A DNA stretch of 64,000 bases from Sulfuricurvum sp. PC08-66 (GCA_000830255.1 JQIT01000003.1:186001-250000), one strand, 5' to 3'; positions 27,871 through 36,674 are shown, counted from the stretch's first letter. Made by a program: numbers and translations. Notes: a model not told the origin generated them from the sequence alone.

Positions 27871-28843
27871 CTCCTCACTTACCTCCATCGCCAAAACACT
27901 ACGTATCGAAGCCACCGCACTTGAAAAAAAAGCGCAACACCTCGATGAGAGCCTCTTAAAGGTTATCGAATTGCTTTTGGCTACCAAAGGCAAACTCATC
28001 CTCACAGGCGTGGGCAAATCGGGACTCATTGGTGCCAAAATGGCGGCAACTTTCGCCAGCACAGGTACACCTAGCCTCTTTTTGCACCCTACGGAGGCGC
28101 TACATGGGGATTTGGGCGTAGTGCAAAAGGGCGATGTCGTTTTGGCTATCTCCTACAGTGGTGAGAGCCCAGAGCTTAATGCGCTTTTGCCCCATTTCAA
28201 ACGCTTCGGTCTGCCTCTCATTGCCATGAGCCGCAGTCGCACCTCGACACTTGGACGCCACAGCGATATCTTCATCGATATCGCCATCGACCAAGAGGCG
28301 TGCCCCTTGGGTATCGCGCCTACGACCTCTACGACGCTTACATTAGCGCTTGGCGATGCCATAGCTGTGGCGCTTATGGAAGCCAGAGGCTTCTCCAAAG
28401 AGGATTTCGCCTCTTTCCACCCTGGTGGCGCGCTGGGCAAAGCGCTTTTTGTCACTATCGATAGCCTCATGCAACGCGACCATCTCCCTATGGTGCGCGC
28501 CAATGCCACCATCAAAGAGGCGATTATCGTCATGAGCGGGGGTCGATTGGGGACACTCTTCATCGTCGATGAGTCCCAAACACTTTTGGGTATCGTCACC
28601 GATGGCGATATTCGTAGAGCACTTTTAGAGAGCACCTTTGACCTAGAGGAGCGCGTCTACACCATCGCCAACAAAACGCCCAAAACCGTCCACAATACCC
28701 ATATGTTGGCTATCGAGGCGCTACAATTTATCGAAACCCACAAAATCCAACTCCTAGCCGTCGTCAACGACCAGCACCAACTTCTAGGCGCTTTGCACCT
28801 ACACACCCTCATCGAAGCAGGAATCACCCATGCGTCTCAATAA
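27860..28843 (+). CDS. kdsD: KdsD/KpsF-type arabinose-5-phosphate isomerase
   Basis: A 327-residue enzyme turning ribulose 5-phosphate into arabinose 5-phosphate, the start of Kdo synthesis for lipopolysaccharide. The N-terminal SIS domain has TGVGKSGLIGAKMAATFAST and PTEALHGDLGVV. SYSGESPEL is the sugar-phosphate loop, and SFHPGGALGKAL follows. Two CBS domains finish the protein (VMSGGRLGTLFIVDE, TDGDIRRALLE). Overlaps aroC by 11 bp and the pseudouridine synthase by 14 bp. Confidence 0.93.
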   Translation: METNSSLTSIAKTLRIEATALEKKAQHLDESLLKVIELLLATKGKLILTGVGKSGLIGAKMAATFASTGTPSLFLHPTEALHGDLGVVQKGDVVLAISYSGESPELNALLPHFKRFGLPLIAMSRSRTSTLGRHSDIFIDIAIDQEACPLGIAPTTSTTLTLALGDAIAVALMEARGFSKEDFASFHPGGALGKALFVTIDSLMQRDHLPMVRANATIKEAIIVMSGGRLGTLFIVDESQTLLGIVTDGDIRRALLESTFDLEERVYTIANKTPKTVHNTHMLAIEALQFIETHKIQLLAVVNDQHQLLGALHLHTLIEAGITHASQ

Positions 28844-29738
28844 ATATGTCGCCCACTACTCCACCTATTCACGTCGCGAAGCGGACGAGACCATACAGCT
28901 TGGCTTTGTCAAAGTCAACAATGTCGTCCAAAACGACCCTGCTTATGATGTCCTAGAAGAGGATGTCGTCACCCTCAAGGGCAAAATTCTTAGCCCTACA
29001 GAGATTTTTACCGTCATTGTCTACAACAAAAATCGCGGAGAAATCGTCACCAAGAAAGACGAAAAGGGTCGCAAAACCATCTACGATACCTTGGACAAAA
29101 AATTTCGCCACTTCATTCCTGTGGGACGGCTGGACTTTGCCAGTGAAGGGGTACTGCTGCTTACGGATAGCTCGGTGATAGCCGATGCACTCATGACCAG
29201 CAATTGGGAGCGGGTCTACAAAATCAAAATCAAAGGCTCCATCACCCCTGCGATGCTCCAAGCGATGCAAGAGGGGATTCATATCGCCGATGCCACCCAA
29301 GGCGCACACGAAGAGAGCAGCATCCAATCGATGACCTTCGCCCCCTTCGCAGGGTACCAAATCGTCAAAGATACGCCACTCTTTTCGATACTCAAGGTCT
29401 CCATCATCGAGGGACAAAATCGAGAACTTCGCCGCTTTTTTGGAGCCTTTGACCGTGAAGTGGTCGACCTCAAACGTCTAGCCTACGGACCTTTCCATCT
29501 CAATGCCCTGCCCAATGGCAAGACGCGCTTCCTCACACGACGTGAATATAGCGATTTGCGCAGTTACCTCAAACAGCTCGAAAAGGCAAAAAAAGAGCGC
29601 GCCAAACCCGTAGTCGAGACCGAGGAGAGACCCAAAAAAGAGGGCAAAAAAGCCCCTACAAAGCCCGCACCCAAAGCAAAAAAATCTAGCGCCGAATTGA
29701 GCGTGCAAAAAAGAATATCGCCGCCGAAACAAAAATAA
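28830..29738 (+). CDS. rluB: RsuA/RluB-family pseudouridine synthase with basic tail
   Basis: A 302-residue protein. It starts in an S4 RNA-binding domain (MRLNKYVAHYSTYSRREADE) and continues to the catalytic motif GRLDFASEGVLLLTD, with EGQNRELRRFFGAF later. These are typical for RluB/RluE/RsuA enzymes acting on ribosomal RNA. The last 65 residues are a Lys/Pro/Ala-rich tail, probably unfolded and RNA-binding. The 3' end overlaps the convergent ABC permease gene by 53 bp, so the tail's coding sequence also encodes that permease's last helix. The choice of RluB over RsuA is tentative. Confidence 0.85.
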   Translation: MRLNKYVAHYSTYSRREADETIQLGFVKVNNVVQNDPAYDVLEEDVVTLKGKILSPTEIFTVIVYNKNRGEIVTKKDEKGRKTIYDTLDKKFRHFIPVGRLDFASEGVLLLTDSSVIADALMTSNWERVYKIKIKGSITPAMLQAMQEGIHIADATQGAHEESSIQSMTFAPFAGYQIVKDTPLFSILKVSIIEGQNRELRRFFGAFDREVVDLKRLAYGPFHLNALPNGKTRFLTRREYSDLRSYLKQLEKAKKERAKPVVETEERPKKEGKKAPTKPAPKAKKSSAELSVQKRISPPKQK

Positions 29739-30408
29739 GCGTATAGCCATACACCATCAATAGACTCTTAAAAAGTAGCGGTTCTCCTCGCATCATTGCA
29801 CGTGCCGCATCGACGCTATGCGCAAAAGGGAGATAGGACGCAATAGCGTAGAGCACACCTCCCACTTGCGCCAAATCCATCCATGCCCCACTCAAAAGCG
29901 AAGCCGCAATAATGACTACAGAGCCTACGGCAGAGACTTGCCCCTCGTGTAGCAACGTGCCCAAGATGATTCCAACAGCGATAAGCGCAACTGCCATAGG
30001 CAACAAAACCAAAAGCGTCTCGACCATCCCCACGGTCAAAGGGACGCCCAAACTTATCGCCGCCAAGAAGGTCGTCACAATCTGCACAAGCGCCATAGGA
30101 ACAAAGGGGAGAAAATAGGAGAGCACAAAATCCATTACCGTCATAGGCGTACTGTAGAGTCGATGCAGTAGGGCGCTTTGACGATCTTTTGCCAGCAAAA
30201 TACCCGACGACATTGTCAAAAAGGCAAAACTAAAAACAATCACCCCTGTCACCAACGTACGCGGGGCAAATGCCTCGATAGGAATCGAATTGCCCATCGC
30301 GGCAAAGAGATAAAACATCCCTACAGGCATTCCAATACCCATTAGCATAGAGATAGGATCACGATAAAGCTCACGCATGTTGCGTTGTGTCAATGCCCAA
30401 AAATGCAT
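29686..30408 (-). CDS. ABC-2 type exporter permease
   Basis: 240 residues from ATG 30408 (AAAGGAG just before it); the frame opens earlier, inside the ATPase gene. Six hydrophobic segments are visible with the ABC-2 pattern: an N-terminal RNMRELYRDPISMLMG coupling helix, FLTMSSGILLAKDRQSALLHRLYSTP in the middle, and GAWMDLAQVGGVLYAIASYLPFAHSVDAARAMM near the end. Its start overlaps the ATPase stop (TAATG). The two make a half-type exporter; the substrate (drug, lipid or polymer) is unknown. The 3' end overlaps rluB by 53 bp. Confidence 0.85.
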   Translation of the reverse strand: MHFWALTQRNMRELYRDPISMLMGIGMPVGMFYLFAAMGNSIPIEAFAPRTLVTGVIVFSFAFLTMSSGILLAKDRQSALLHRLYSTPMTVMDFVLSYFLPFVPMALVQIVTTFLAAISLGVPLTVGMVETLLVLLPMAVALIAVGIILGTLLHEGQVSAVGSVVIIAASLLSGAWMDLAQVGGVLYAIASYLPFAHSVDAARAMMRGEPLLFKSLLMVYGYTLIFVSAAIFFFARSIRR

Positions 30409-31322
30409 TATTGCTCCTTTGTATATTGCAAATAGACCTCTTCGAGAGAGGCATTTTTGTGCATAGAGAGCCACGTGATACGTTGAGCTTTTTCGCGGCA
30501 TACATCTACTACCTTTTGAACATCCAACTCTTTTGCCCCAAGCGTAATACGACGCTCTTTTTGTATCACCTCGATATCGAGACTTTGCAGTGCTGTGACA
30601 AGCTCTAGGGGCGCCACCTCTAACGTCTCTAGCTCCAAGGTCACATGCGTCTCCAAATGTTTCAAAAGTGCATCAGCTGTACCCTGCGCAACAATCTTGC
30701 CGTGGCGTAAAATCGCAATAGTATCTGCCAAGGCTTGCGCCTCTTCGAGGTAGTGTGTCGTCAAAAGAATGGTCGTTTTGCCCTTGAGTTTGGCGATGTA
30801 ATCCCACAACTCTCTGCGAGCTTGAGGGTCTAGTCCTAGCGTAGGCTCATCCAAAAAAAGCACCTTGGGTTCACTGATGAGCGCCATAATGAGACTGAGC
30901 TTGCGCGCCATGCCCCCTGATAATTTTTGGGCTTGTGTCGTGCTGGACTCCTCCAACCCCATAAGCGCAATGAGCGCATCACTACGCGCTTGCAGTTGTG
31001 CGGGCGGTATGCCATAAATACGACCGATAAGCTCGATATTTTCACGCACACTCAGACGCGGTGCCACGGCAGACTCTTGTGGTGAAACACCGATGTTTTG
31101 ACGTATAAGATGCCCTTGTGTAGCCACATCGTAGCCCAACACCGTTGCACGCCCAGAGGTGGGTCGAATGCGTGTGCTAAGCATCGATATAAGCGTCGTC
31201 TTGCCTGCGCCATTGTGACCCAAGAGAGCGAAAAGCTCCCCCTCCTTTATCGACAAATCGACCCCGTCAACTGCCCGAAACGTACCGTAAGACTTGACCC
31301 AATTGTCTACCTCGATGACCAT
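30408..31322 (-). CDS. ABC-2 exporter ATP-binding protein
   Basis: 304 residues from ATG 31322, which has AAGGTG before it; 16 further codons upstream are open but unsupported. Walker A GHNGAGKTT, Q-loop GVSPQES, signature LSGGMARKLSLIMAL, Walker B VLFLDEPTLGLDPQ and the switch His in LLTTHYLEEAQALADT are all intact. The C-terminal extension is of the DrrA/CcmA-like type. Translationally coupled to the permease. The 104-bp gap to rarA holds divergent promoters. Confidence 0.92.
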   Translation of the reverse strand: MVIEVDNWVKSYGTFRAVDGVDLSIKEGELFALLGHNGAGKTTLISMLSTRIRPTSGRATVLGYDVATQGHLIRQNIGVSPQESAVAPRLSVRENIELIGRIYGIPPAQLQARSDALIALMGLEESSTTQAQKLSGGMARKLSLIMALISEPKVLFLDEPTLGLDPQARRELWDYIAKLKGKTTILLTTHYLEEAQALADTIAILRHGKIVAQGTADALLKHLETHVTLELETLEVAPLELVTALQSLDIEVIQKERRITLGAKELDVQKVVDVCREKAQRITWLSMHKNASLEEVYLQYTKEQ

Positions 31323-31386
31323 TTTGTTCACCTTTTTCACATGGAATGACTCATTTTGCCATAAAATCAAAGCACTTGATGTGCTA

Positions 31387-31395
31387 TGCTATAAT
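31387..31395 (+). promoter_or_regulatory. Extended -10 promoter for rarA
   Basis: TGCTATAAT is a consensus extended -10 element, 31 bp before the rarA ATG. No clear -35. Confidence 0.55.
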
Positions 31396-31426
31396 CCTCG
31401 CCCTATCGCTATTTCCTTGGAGAGTT

Positions 31427-32614
31427 ATGCCCGATTTCAGCCACCTTTTGCGCCCCAAAAGCTTCGATACCCTCTTTGGGCAGCCGCACCTCACCGCGCC
31501 CGATGCACCGCTTCGTCGATTGGTCGAGAAGGGGGCGTTGGCACATATCTTTTTGTCAGGTCCTCCAGGTACGGGCAAGACCTCCTTGGCGCGTATGATT
31601 GCCACACTGCAAGCGCGACCCTTTTATGAGTTCAATGCCACCTCACTCAAGGTCGAGGAGCTTCGCAACGTCTTCAAACTCCACCAAGGTGCATTGGTAG
31701 CGCCTCTCATCTTCATCGATGAGGTGCATCGATTAAGCACCAATCAACAAGAGGTTTTGTTGCCCTACATGGAGCGTAACGCCATCATGCTCATAGGGGC
31801 AAGCACCGAAAATCCCTACCATGCAGTCACGGCGGCGATGCGCTCACGCTCACTGCTTTTCGAGCTTAAATCTCTCGATAGCTCTTCTCTACGCACCGTC
31901 GCACAACACGCTATCGATATGGAGGGACTCACCCTCGATGAGGAGGCGATGGAGTATCTATTGGCTTCTAGCGGTGGCGATGCTAGGGCATTGCTCAAAC
32001 TCTTGGAGTTTGCCTCTACCATCGATACTACTGTCACCAAGGCACTTTTGCACTCGATTCGTCCCACCGCACTTTCCGATGGCACGAGTGAAAAAAGCGT
32101 CCACTACGACCTCATATCCGCACTCATCAAAAGCGTCCGTGGCAGTGACGAAAACGCCGCCATCTACTACTTGGGTCGCCTCATCGTAGGGGGTGAAAAT
32201 CCCGAATTTATCGCACGTCGATTGGTCATATTGGCCAGTGAAGATATTGGCAATGCCAACCCGCAAGCCCTGATGCTTGCCACCTCCGCCATGCAAAGCG
32301 TCGCCAAAATTGGCTACCCAGAAGCGCGTATTATCCTCGCCCAAGCGGTCATCTACCTGTGCGGCTCTCCCAAATCCAACAGCGCCTACAACGCTATCAA
32401 TGCCGCCATTACTGCCATCGAAGAGGGTGAAATTTTGCCCATTCCCAGCCATATCCTCACCCACGCCAAAACCTATAAATACCCTCACACTTTTGGGGGT
32501 TGGGTAGCGCAAGAGTATCTGGCTAAACCGTTACATTTCGTCGATTTCATCCCCGTAGGATACGAAAAAAAGATGTCCGAGTGGCTCGATGCACTCAAAA
32601 ATCCTAAAAGCTAG
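31427..32614 (+). CDS. rarA: Replication-associated recombination ATPase RarA (MgsA)
   Basis: 395 residues from ATG 31427 with GGAGAG before it. The frame opens 27 codons earlier, but the family's conserved start (LLRPKSFDTLFGQPHL) lies right after this ATG. Walker A GPPGTGKTSLARMI, Walker B LIFIDEVHRLS, sensor 1 LIGASTENPYHAV and the C-terminal tetramer domain (RLIVGGENPEFIARRLVILASEDIG written in two parts in the protein) place it in the clamp-loader-like RarA/WRNIP1 group. It acts at stalled replication forks. The tRNA-Ala gene follows. Confidence 0.95.
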   Translation: MPDFSHLLRPKSFDTLFGQPHLTAPDAPLRRLVEKGALAHIFLSGPPGTGKTSLARMIATLQARPFYEFNATSLKVEELRNVFKLHQGALVAPLIFIDEVHRLSTNQQEVLLPYMERNAIMLIGASTENPYHAVTAAMRSRSLLFELKSLDSSSLRTVAQHAIDMEGLTLDEEAMEYLLASSGGDARALLKLLEFASTIDTTVTKALLHSIRPTALSDGTSEKSVHYDLISALIKSVRGSDENAAIYYLGRLIVGGENPEFIARRLVILASEDIGNANPQALMLATSAMQSVAKIGYPEARIILAQAVIYLCGSPKSNSAYNAINAAITAIEEGEILPIPSHILTHAKTYKYPHTFGGWVAQEYLAKPLHFVDFIPVGYEKKMSEWLDALKNPKS

Positions 32615-32640
32615 CGGCGCTATTGCTTTTTGAAATTCTT

Positions 32641-32649
32641 TGCTATAAT
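32641..32649 (+). promoter_or_regulatory. Extended -10 promoter for tRNA-Ala
   Basis: TGCTATAAT 16 bp before the first tRNA base; the primary transcript would carry a leader of about 10 nt. Confidence 0.55.
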
Positions 32650-32665
32650 TGCGACCTCATTTCTT

Positions 32666-32741
32666 GGGGTGTTAGCTCAGCTGGGAGAGCGCAACGCTGG
32701 CAGCGTTGAGGTCAGGGGTTCGATCCCCCTACACTCCACCA
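32666..32741 (+). tRNA. tRNA-Ala(GGC)
   Basis: A 76-nt cloverleaf. The acceptor stem GGGGTGT pairs with ACACTCC (one G-T pair), the D arm is GCTC/GAGC, the anticodon loop CTGGCAG has anticodon GGC, and the T arm is AGGGG-TTCGATC-CCCCT. The CCA end is encoded. It reads GCC and GCT alanine codons. Confidence 0.97.
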
Positions 32742-32859
32742 TCACCCAATCCCTTCAATACGCAACTTCAACCACCCACTCCAAAAACGTGTACTTTTTT
32801 TATCATTTTTTCATTTTAAGACTATAATTGTCTCACAATTTCTCAGAAGGTGCTTTTTT

Positions 32860-33984
32860 TTGTTTCAATCTTTGCTTCTTACCTTTTTATCGTGGCTTCA
32901 TTGGGGTGAGGGCTACGCCACCAACAGCACCCAAAAACGTAAAATTTTCAATGTCAATGTAGCCGTCTTTTTGGCGATAATCTCCCTCTGTATCTCCTTG
33001 ACCTCTATCTATTTTGCTTCGATTCGCTATGACTGGTTCGCCTTTTTTCTCTTCGTAATGCCCTTTTTGCCACTCTTTGTCTTGGTTTTGTGGCTCAATC
33101 GATGGGGCTTTTTACGCAGTGCTCGATGGCTTTTGAGCAGCTCAATTTCAGCCTCTGTAGCGTTTTCTATCTTTTTTATCTATCAACAAGATTTTGGATT
33201 GAACTACTACTTTATCCTCTTTGCCATTGCTCCTGTGATGTTTTTCACACTTGCAGAGTGGGGTGCAATTCTCTTTTTTTATCTCGCCAATATTGCACTT
33301 TTTATCTACACAGAGTTTTTCGACATCTCCCCTTTCCGTCTCTCTACGGGGTATATCGATGAATCACAACTGTGGATGCTAAGTGCTTCAAATATTGGAT
33401 TTAGCCTCTTCACGCTTTTGCTGGTTATCCTCTTTTCAGAGCGTGCCGCACGTATCAACGAAGCCAATTTGGAGCACCTTTCAGAGCTGGATTTGTTGAC
33501 ACAGCTACTCAATCGCAGAGGATTTACGCGTCGCTATGAGAGTTTTTTTGAGCACCGCGCATTGCACAAGCCTTTTGGGGCGCTCTTCTTTATCGATTTG
33601 GACAATTTCAAACCGCTCAATGATGCCTACGAACATGCCTACGGCGATATTTTGCTCAAAAGTGTCGCGCAACGACTCCAAGATTTTGTCACCCAGCACG
33701 ACGTCGTGGCACGCTTCGGTGGAGATGAGTTCATCGTGCTCTTGGCACTTTCTAGCAACACCCAAGAGGAGGCGCACCAAGAGGCTACCAAAAAAGCGGC
33801 ACAAATCGTTTTGCACCTCAATCACCCCTATGAGCTTGGTGACCTCACTTACCTTTGTACAGCTACCGTAGGCGTGACCCTCTTTACCCAAGAGGATAGA
33901 CTCCAAACGCGCTTAGCAGATGCCGATGCCGCGATGTACCAAGCCAAAAGCGCAGGTCGTAATCAGTTTTGTATTGCTGGGTGA
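32860..33984 (+). CDS. Six-helix membrane diguanylate cyclase
   Basis: A 374-residue protein, starting at TTG 32860 with AGAAGG upstream. About six transmembrane helices fill residues 35-195, with only short loops outside the membrane. The C-terminal GGDEF domain (about 205-372) has ARFGGDEFIVLL. The inhibitory-site position reads TQHD rather than RxxD, so feedback by c-di-GMP is probably absent. It stands alone between tRNA-Ala and the origin. The TTG start is the earliest codon in frame before the first helix, so the exact start is somewhat uncertain. Confidence 0.85.
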   Translation: MFQSLLLTFLSWLHWGEGYATNSTQKRKIFNVNVAVFLAIISLCISLTSIYFASIRYDWFAFFLFVMPFLPLFVLVLWLNRWGFLRSARWLLSSSISASVAFSIFFIYQQDFGLNYYFILFAIAPVMFFTLAEWGAILFFYLANIALFIYTEFFDISPFRLSTGYIDESQLWMLSASNIGFSLFTLLLVILFSERAARINEANLEHLSELDLLTQLLNRRGFTRRYESFFEHRALHKPFGALFFIDLDNFKPLNDAYEHAYGDILLKSVAQRLQDFVTQHDVVARFGGDEFIVLLALSSNTQEEAHQEATKKAAQIVLHLNHPYELGDLTYLCTATVGVTLFTQEDRLQTRLADADAAMYQAKSAGRNQFCIAG

Positions 33985-33985
33985 G

Positions 33986-34068
33986 TTATTCACTGCCTAA
34001 ACCGCTTTAGGCGATTTTTACGTGAACAAAGATAGACTTATTCAACTTATTCACATTCCTCTATTCAC
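33986..34068 (+). other. oriC1: oriC part 1: DnaA-box cluster upstream of dnaA
   Basis: TTATTCAC occurs at 33986-33993 and 34047-34054, with near matches TTATTCAA (34038-34045), CTATTCAC (34061-34068) and, reversed, GTGAACAA (34022-34029). In Campylobacterota the origin is often split around dnaA. A second cluster lies between dnaA and dnaN. The intervening hairpin at 33995-34012 separates box 1 from the rest. Confidence 0.6.
33995..34020 (+). terminator. Rho-independent-like terminator before dnaA
   Basis: Perfect 7-bp stem GCCTAAA/TTTAGGC with a CCGC tetraloop, followed by GATTTTTA. It ends transcripts of the upstream GGDEF gene and insulates dnaA. Confidence 0.65.
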
Positions 34069-34086
34069 CCTGCAAAAGGCAAACGT

Positions 34087-35406
34087 ATGAACATTGGCGC
34101 GACAGTTTTGCATCAGCTCAAAAAAGAGATACCCCAAATCGAATACGAGCGCTACATCAAACAAATAGAGTTTAATGTCGAAGAGTCCAAAAGCGATTTG
34201 GTCACCTTCAACGCCCCCAATATTTTGGTGGCTAACTGGATCAAAACCAAGTACGGTGCACGTTTGGCACATCTTTTTGAGCTACAAACAGGGGTGCGCC
34301 CCACCGTCGAGGTAACCTTGGCACATGCCAAAAAAAGCTCCAAACCAGAGAATGATACTCCTAGCAAAAACAACAAACCCGCCACACAATCGCTTCTCAA
34401 CCCTTCTTATACCTTTGACAACTTCGTCCAAGGAAGCTCCAACGAATTTGCCTATACTGCCGCACTCAATGTCGCCAAAGAACCCGGTCGTATTTATAAT
34501 CCTCTCTTCATCTACGGTGGCGTGGGACTGGGCAAAACGCATCTATTGCAAGCCATAGGCAACTACTGCCAAGACCAAGGCAAACGTGTTATTTATGTCA
34601 CTACAGAGCAGTTCACCAACGATTTTATCCAGCAAGTACGCAACAAAACGATGGACCGTTTCCATGAGAAATACCGTCTTGCAGATTTACTACTCATCGA
34701 TGATGTGCAGTTTTTGTCAGGCAAGCACCAGACCCAAGAGGAGTTTTTTCACACTTTTGAAGCACTCAAAAACAATCAAAGTCAAATCATTCTCACCTCC
34801 GACCGCGACCCCAAACAAATAGTAGGTATCGATGATAGGCTCATTTCACGCTTCGAATGGGGTCTCAAGGCGGATATTCAACCCCCAGGACTAGAGACCA
34901 AAATCGAAATCATTAAGAAAAAGTGTCTCATCAATAAAGTCTCGCTTCAAAAAAATGTCATCGAGTATATCGCCACTGTCATCGACACCAATGCGCGTGA
35001 AATCGAAGGGATATTGAGCAAACTGCACGCCTACTCCAAAATGATGGACAAAGAGCTCACGCTAGAGTTCACCAAAGATATTCTCAAAGAGCACATCAAA
35101 GAGACGCAAGAGCATATCACCACCGAAGATATTATCACTATCGTCTCCAAAGAGCTGCATATCAAGCCCAGCGATATTCGTTCAAAGAGCCGCAAACAAG
35201 ACATCGTCTATGCCCGTAGAGTCGCCATCTATTTGACGCGAAACCTCACCAAATACACCATGCCAGAGTTGGCCAAATTCTATGGGCTCAACGACCACAC
35301 ATCAGTCAGTCATACCATGAAAGCGATTCAAAAGCTCATTCAAGAGGATGCAAACTTCAAACTTCGCATCGATGAACTTAGCAATAAGATTCTCTCTAAG
35401 AGTTGA
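34087..35406 (+). CDS. dnaA: Chromosomal replication initiator DnaA
   Basis: A 439-residue AAA+ protein. Domain I (1-75) is followed by a short linker, the AAA+ domain with Walker A GGVGLGKTHLLQAIGN and Walker B LLLIDDVQFLSG, and the DNA-binding domain IV with the signature helix LNDHTSVSHTMKAIQKL. It melts oriC in its ATP form and loads the helicase. DnaA-box clusters flank it on both sides. Complete; typical length for the class. Confidence 0.98.
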   Translation: MNIGATVLHQLKKEIPQIEYERYIKQIEFNVEESKSDLVTFNAPNILVANWIKTKYGARLAHLFELQTGVRPTVEVTLAHAKKSSKPENDTPSKNNKPATQSLLNPSYTFDNFVQGSSNEFAYTAALNVAKEPGRIYNPLFIYGGVGLGKTHLLQAIGNYCQDQGKRVIYVTTEQFTNDFIQQVRNKTMDRFHEKYRLADLLLIDDVQFLSGKHQTQEEFFHTFEALKNNQSQIILTSDRDPKQIVGIDDRLISRFEWGLKADIQPPGLETKIEIIKKKCLINKVSLQKNVIEYIATVIDTNAREIEGILSKLHAYSKMMDKELTLEFTKDILKEHIKETQEHITTEDIITIVSKELHIKPSDIRSKSRKQDIVYARRVAIYLTRNLTKYTMPELAKFYGLNDHTSVSHTMKAIQKLIQEDANFKLRIDELSNKILSKS

Positions 35407-35573
35407 TTTTTTGAAAAAAAAAGTCGATATAATACCCGCCATGTGAACAAGGTGATGAACGCCTATTTTTCATCACCTCTCAAAATGCGTCGTTTGGGGC
35501 TTTGAATAGCTTTTTCACTTATTCACCCCCCTTACTATGATGACGATAATTTTTAAAATACAAAAGGAATTTC
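35407..35573 (+). other. oriC2: oriC part 2: dnaA-dnaN intergenic region
   Basis: This 167-bp spacer holds GTGAACAA (35443-35450, reverse box), TTTTTCAC and TTATTCAC in tandem (35511-35526), a TATAAT element at 35428-35433, and an A+T-rich stretch at 35545-35565 that could be the unwinding element. The composition and position fit the second half of a bipartite origin, where unwinding takes place in H. pylori. Confidence 0.6.
35451..35477. repeat. 9-bp perfect inverted repeat in oriC part 2
   Basis: GGTGATGAA and TTCATCACC are separated by 9 nt. There is no T-run after it, so it is not a usual terminator. It may be a protein site or structural part of the origin. Confidence 0.6.
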
Positions 35574-36641
35574 ATGCGCATTGTTATTGCAAAAAATGTT
35601 TTAGAATCGATGCTTACACATCTGCAACCCTTTTTGGAAAAACGCGACAATGCACTCATAACTTCGCATATCTTTATTCAGACGCAACAAAATAGCCTAC
35701 AACTTCGCGCTACTGATCACGAAATAGGTCTCTCCATCGCCTCTGAATTTGTCAAAATTCAAGAACCAGGCGCTCTTACAGCTAATGGTAAAAAACTCCT
35801 AGACATTATCAAAATCCTCAAAGAGGATGAAATCACCCTAGAACTCATTGGGGATATGCTTCATGTCAAACAAAAAACAGCTAAATTTAAACTCCCCACT
35901 TTCGATGCCAATGAATACCCCACTTTCGTTTCTGTCCAAGGTAAAGCCAAAATTGAGCTTGACAGCACTCAACTCATTCGCTCTCTCAAAAAAATCACTC
36001 CAGCCATTGACAATAACAATCCCAAATTTGAGCTCAATGGTGCGCTCATCGATATCAAAAAAGAGAGCATGAACCTCGTAGCAACCGATACACGTCGATT
36101 AGCCGTAGTAAGCATCCAACGTCAAAATGAAAAAGAGCTCGCACTCATTATCCCCAAAAAAGCGATTGTAGAGATTCAAAAACTCTTCGTGGAAAATATA
36201 GAAATTTACTACGATGAGACCTATCTCATTATCCAAACTGCACACTATCAGTTTTTCACCAAACTCATAAATGGTAAATTCCCTGACTATCAACGCATCA
36301 TTCCTACACAAGCCAAACACACTCTCACGCTTCAAAAAGCACCTATGGTAGAAGCCATTAAACTTATCACGACCGTATCCAATGATATAAAAGTAACTTT
36401 TTACTCCGATAGAGTCGTCTTCCAAAGCCTTAGCGATGACAACAACGACGCGCAAACAGAGTGGATTTTCGACACAGGATTGACTGCTCCCTTTATTTTG
36501 GCTATCAACAGTCGCTATATTTTGGACTTTTTTGGTCAAATCGATAGCAGTGACTTTTTTATGAAACTCAATGAATCCAATCAACCTTTCGTTGTAGAAG
36601 CAGACACCCTCAAAACCATCATCATGCCCATCGTAATATAA
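35574..36641 (+). CDS. dnaN: DNA polymerase III beta sliding clamp
   Basis: A 355-residue protein with the three-domain clamp fold. Recognisable parts are TSHIFIQTQQNSLQLRATD near the start, LVATDTRRLAVVSI in the middle, NGKFPDYQRIIPTQ, and the C-terminal VVEADTLKTIIMPIVI, which ends as clamps do (usually a P-M-R-L-like tail). It holds the polymerase on DNA. AAAGGA precedes the ATG. The reading frame is visibly more A-rich than its neighbours, but it is intact and syntenic. Confidence 0.97.
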   Translation: MRIVIAKNVLESMLTHLQPFLEKRDNALITSHIFIQTQQNSLQLRATDHEIGLSIASEFVKIQEPGALTANGKKLLDIIKILKEDEITLELIGDMLHVKQKTAKFKLPTFDANEYPTFVSVQGKAKIELDSTQLIRSLKKITPAIDNNNPKFELNGALIDIKKESMNLVATDTRRLAVVSIQRQNEKELALIIPKKAIVEIQKLFVENIEIYYDETYLIIQTAHYQFFTKLINGKFPDYQRIIPTQAKHTLTLQKAPMVEAIKLITTVSNDIKVTFYSDRVVFQSLSDDNNDAQTEWIFDTGLTAPFILAINSRYILDFFGQIDSSDFFMKLNESNQPFVVEADTLKTIIMPIVI

Positions 36642-36657
36642 CTTCCTCTTCTCTTTT

Positions 36658-36674
36658 TACCCTCTTTTAGGGTA
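36658..36674 (+). terminator. Hairpin between dnaN and gyrB
   Basis: TACCCT/AGGGTA, a 6-bp stem with a 5-nt loop, followed by GAGCCTTTTAG. It may attenuate or end transcription of dnaN. Confidence 0.4.
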
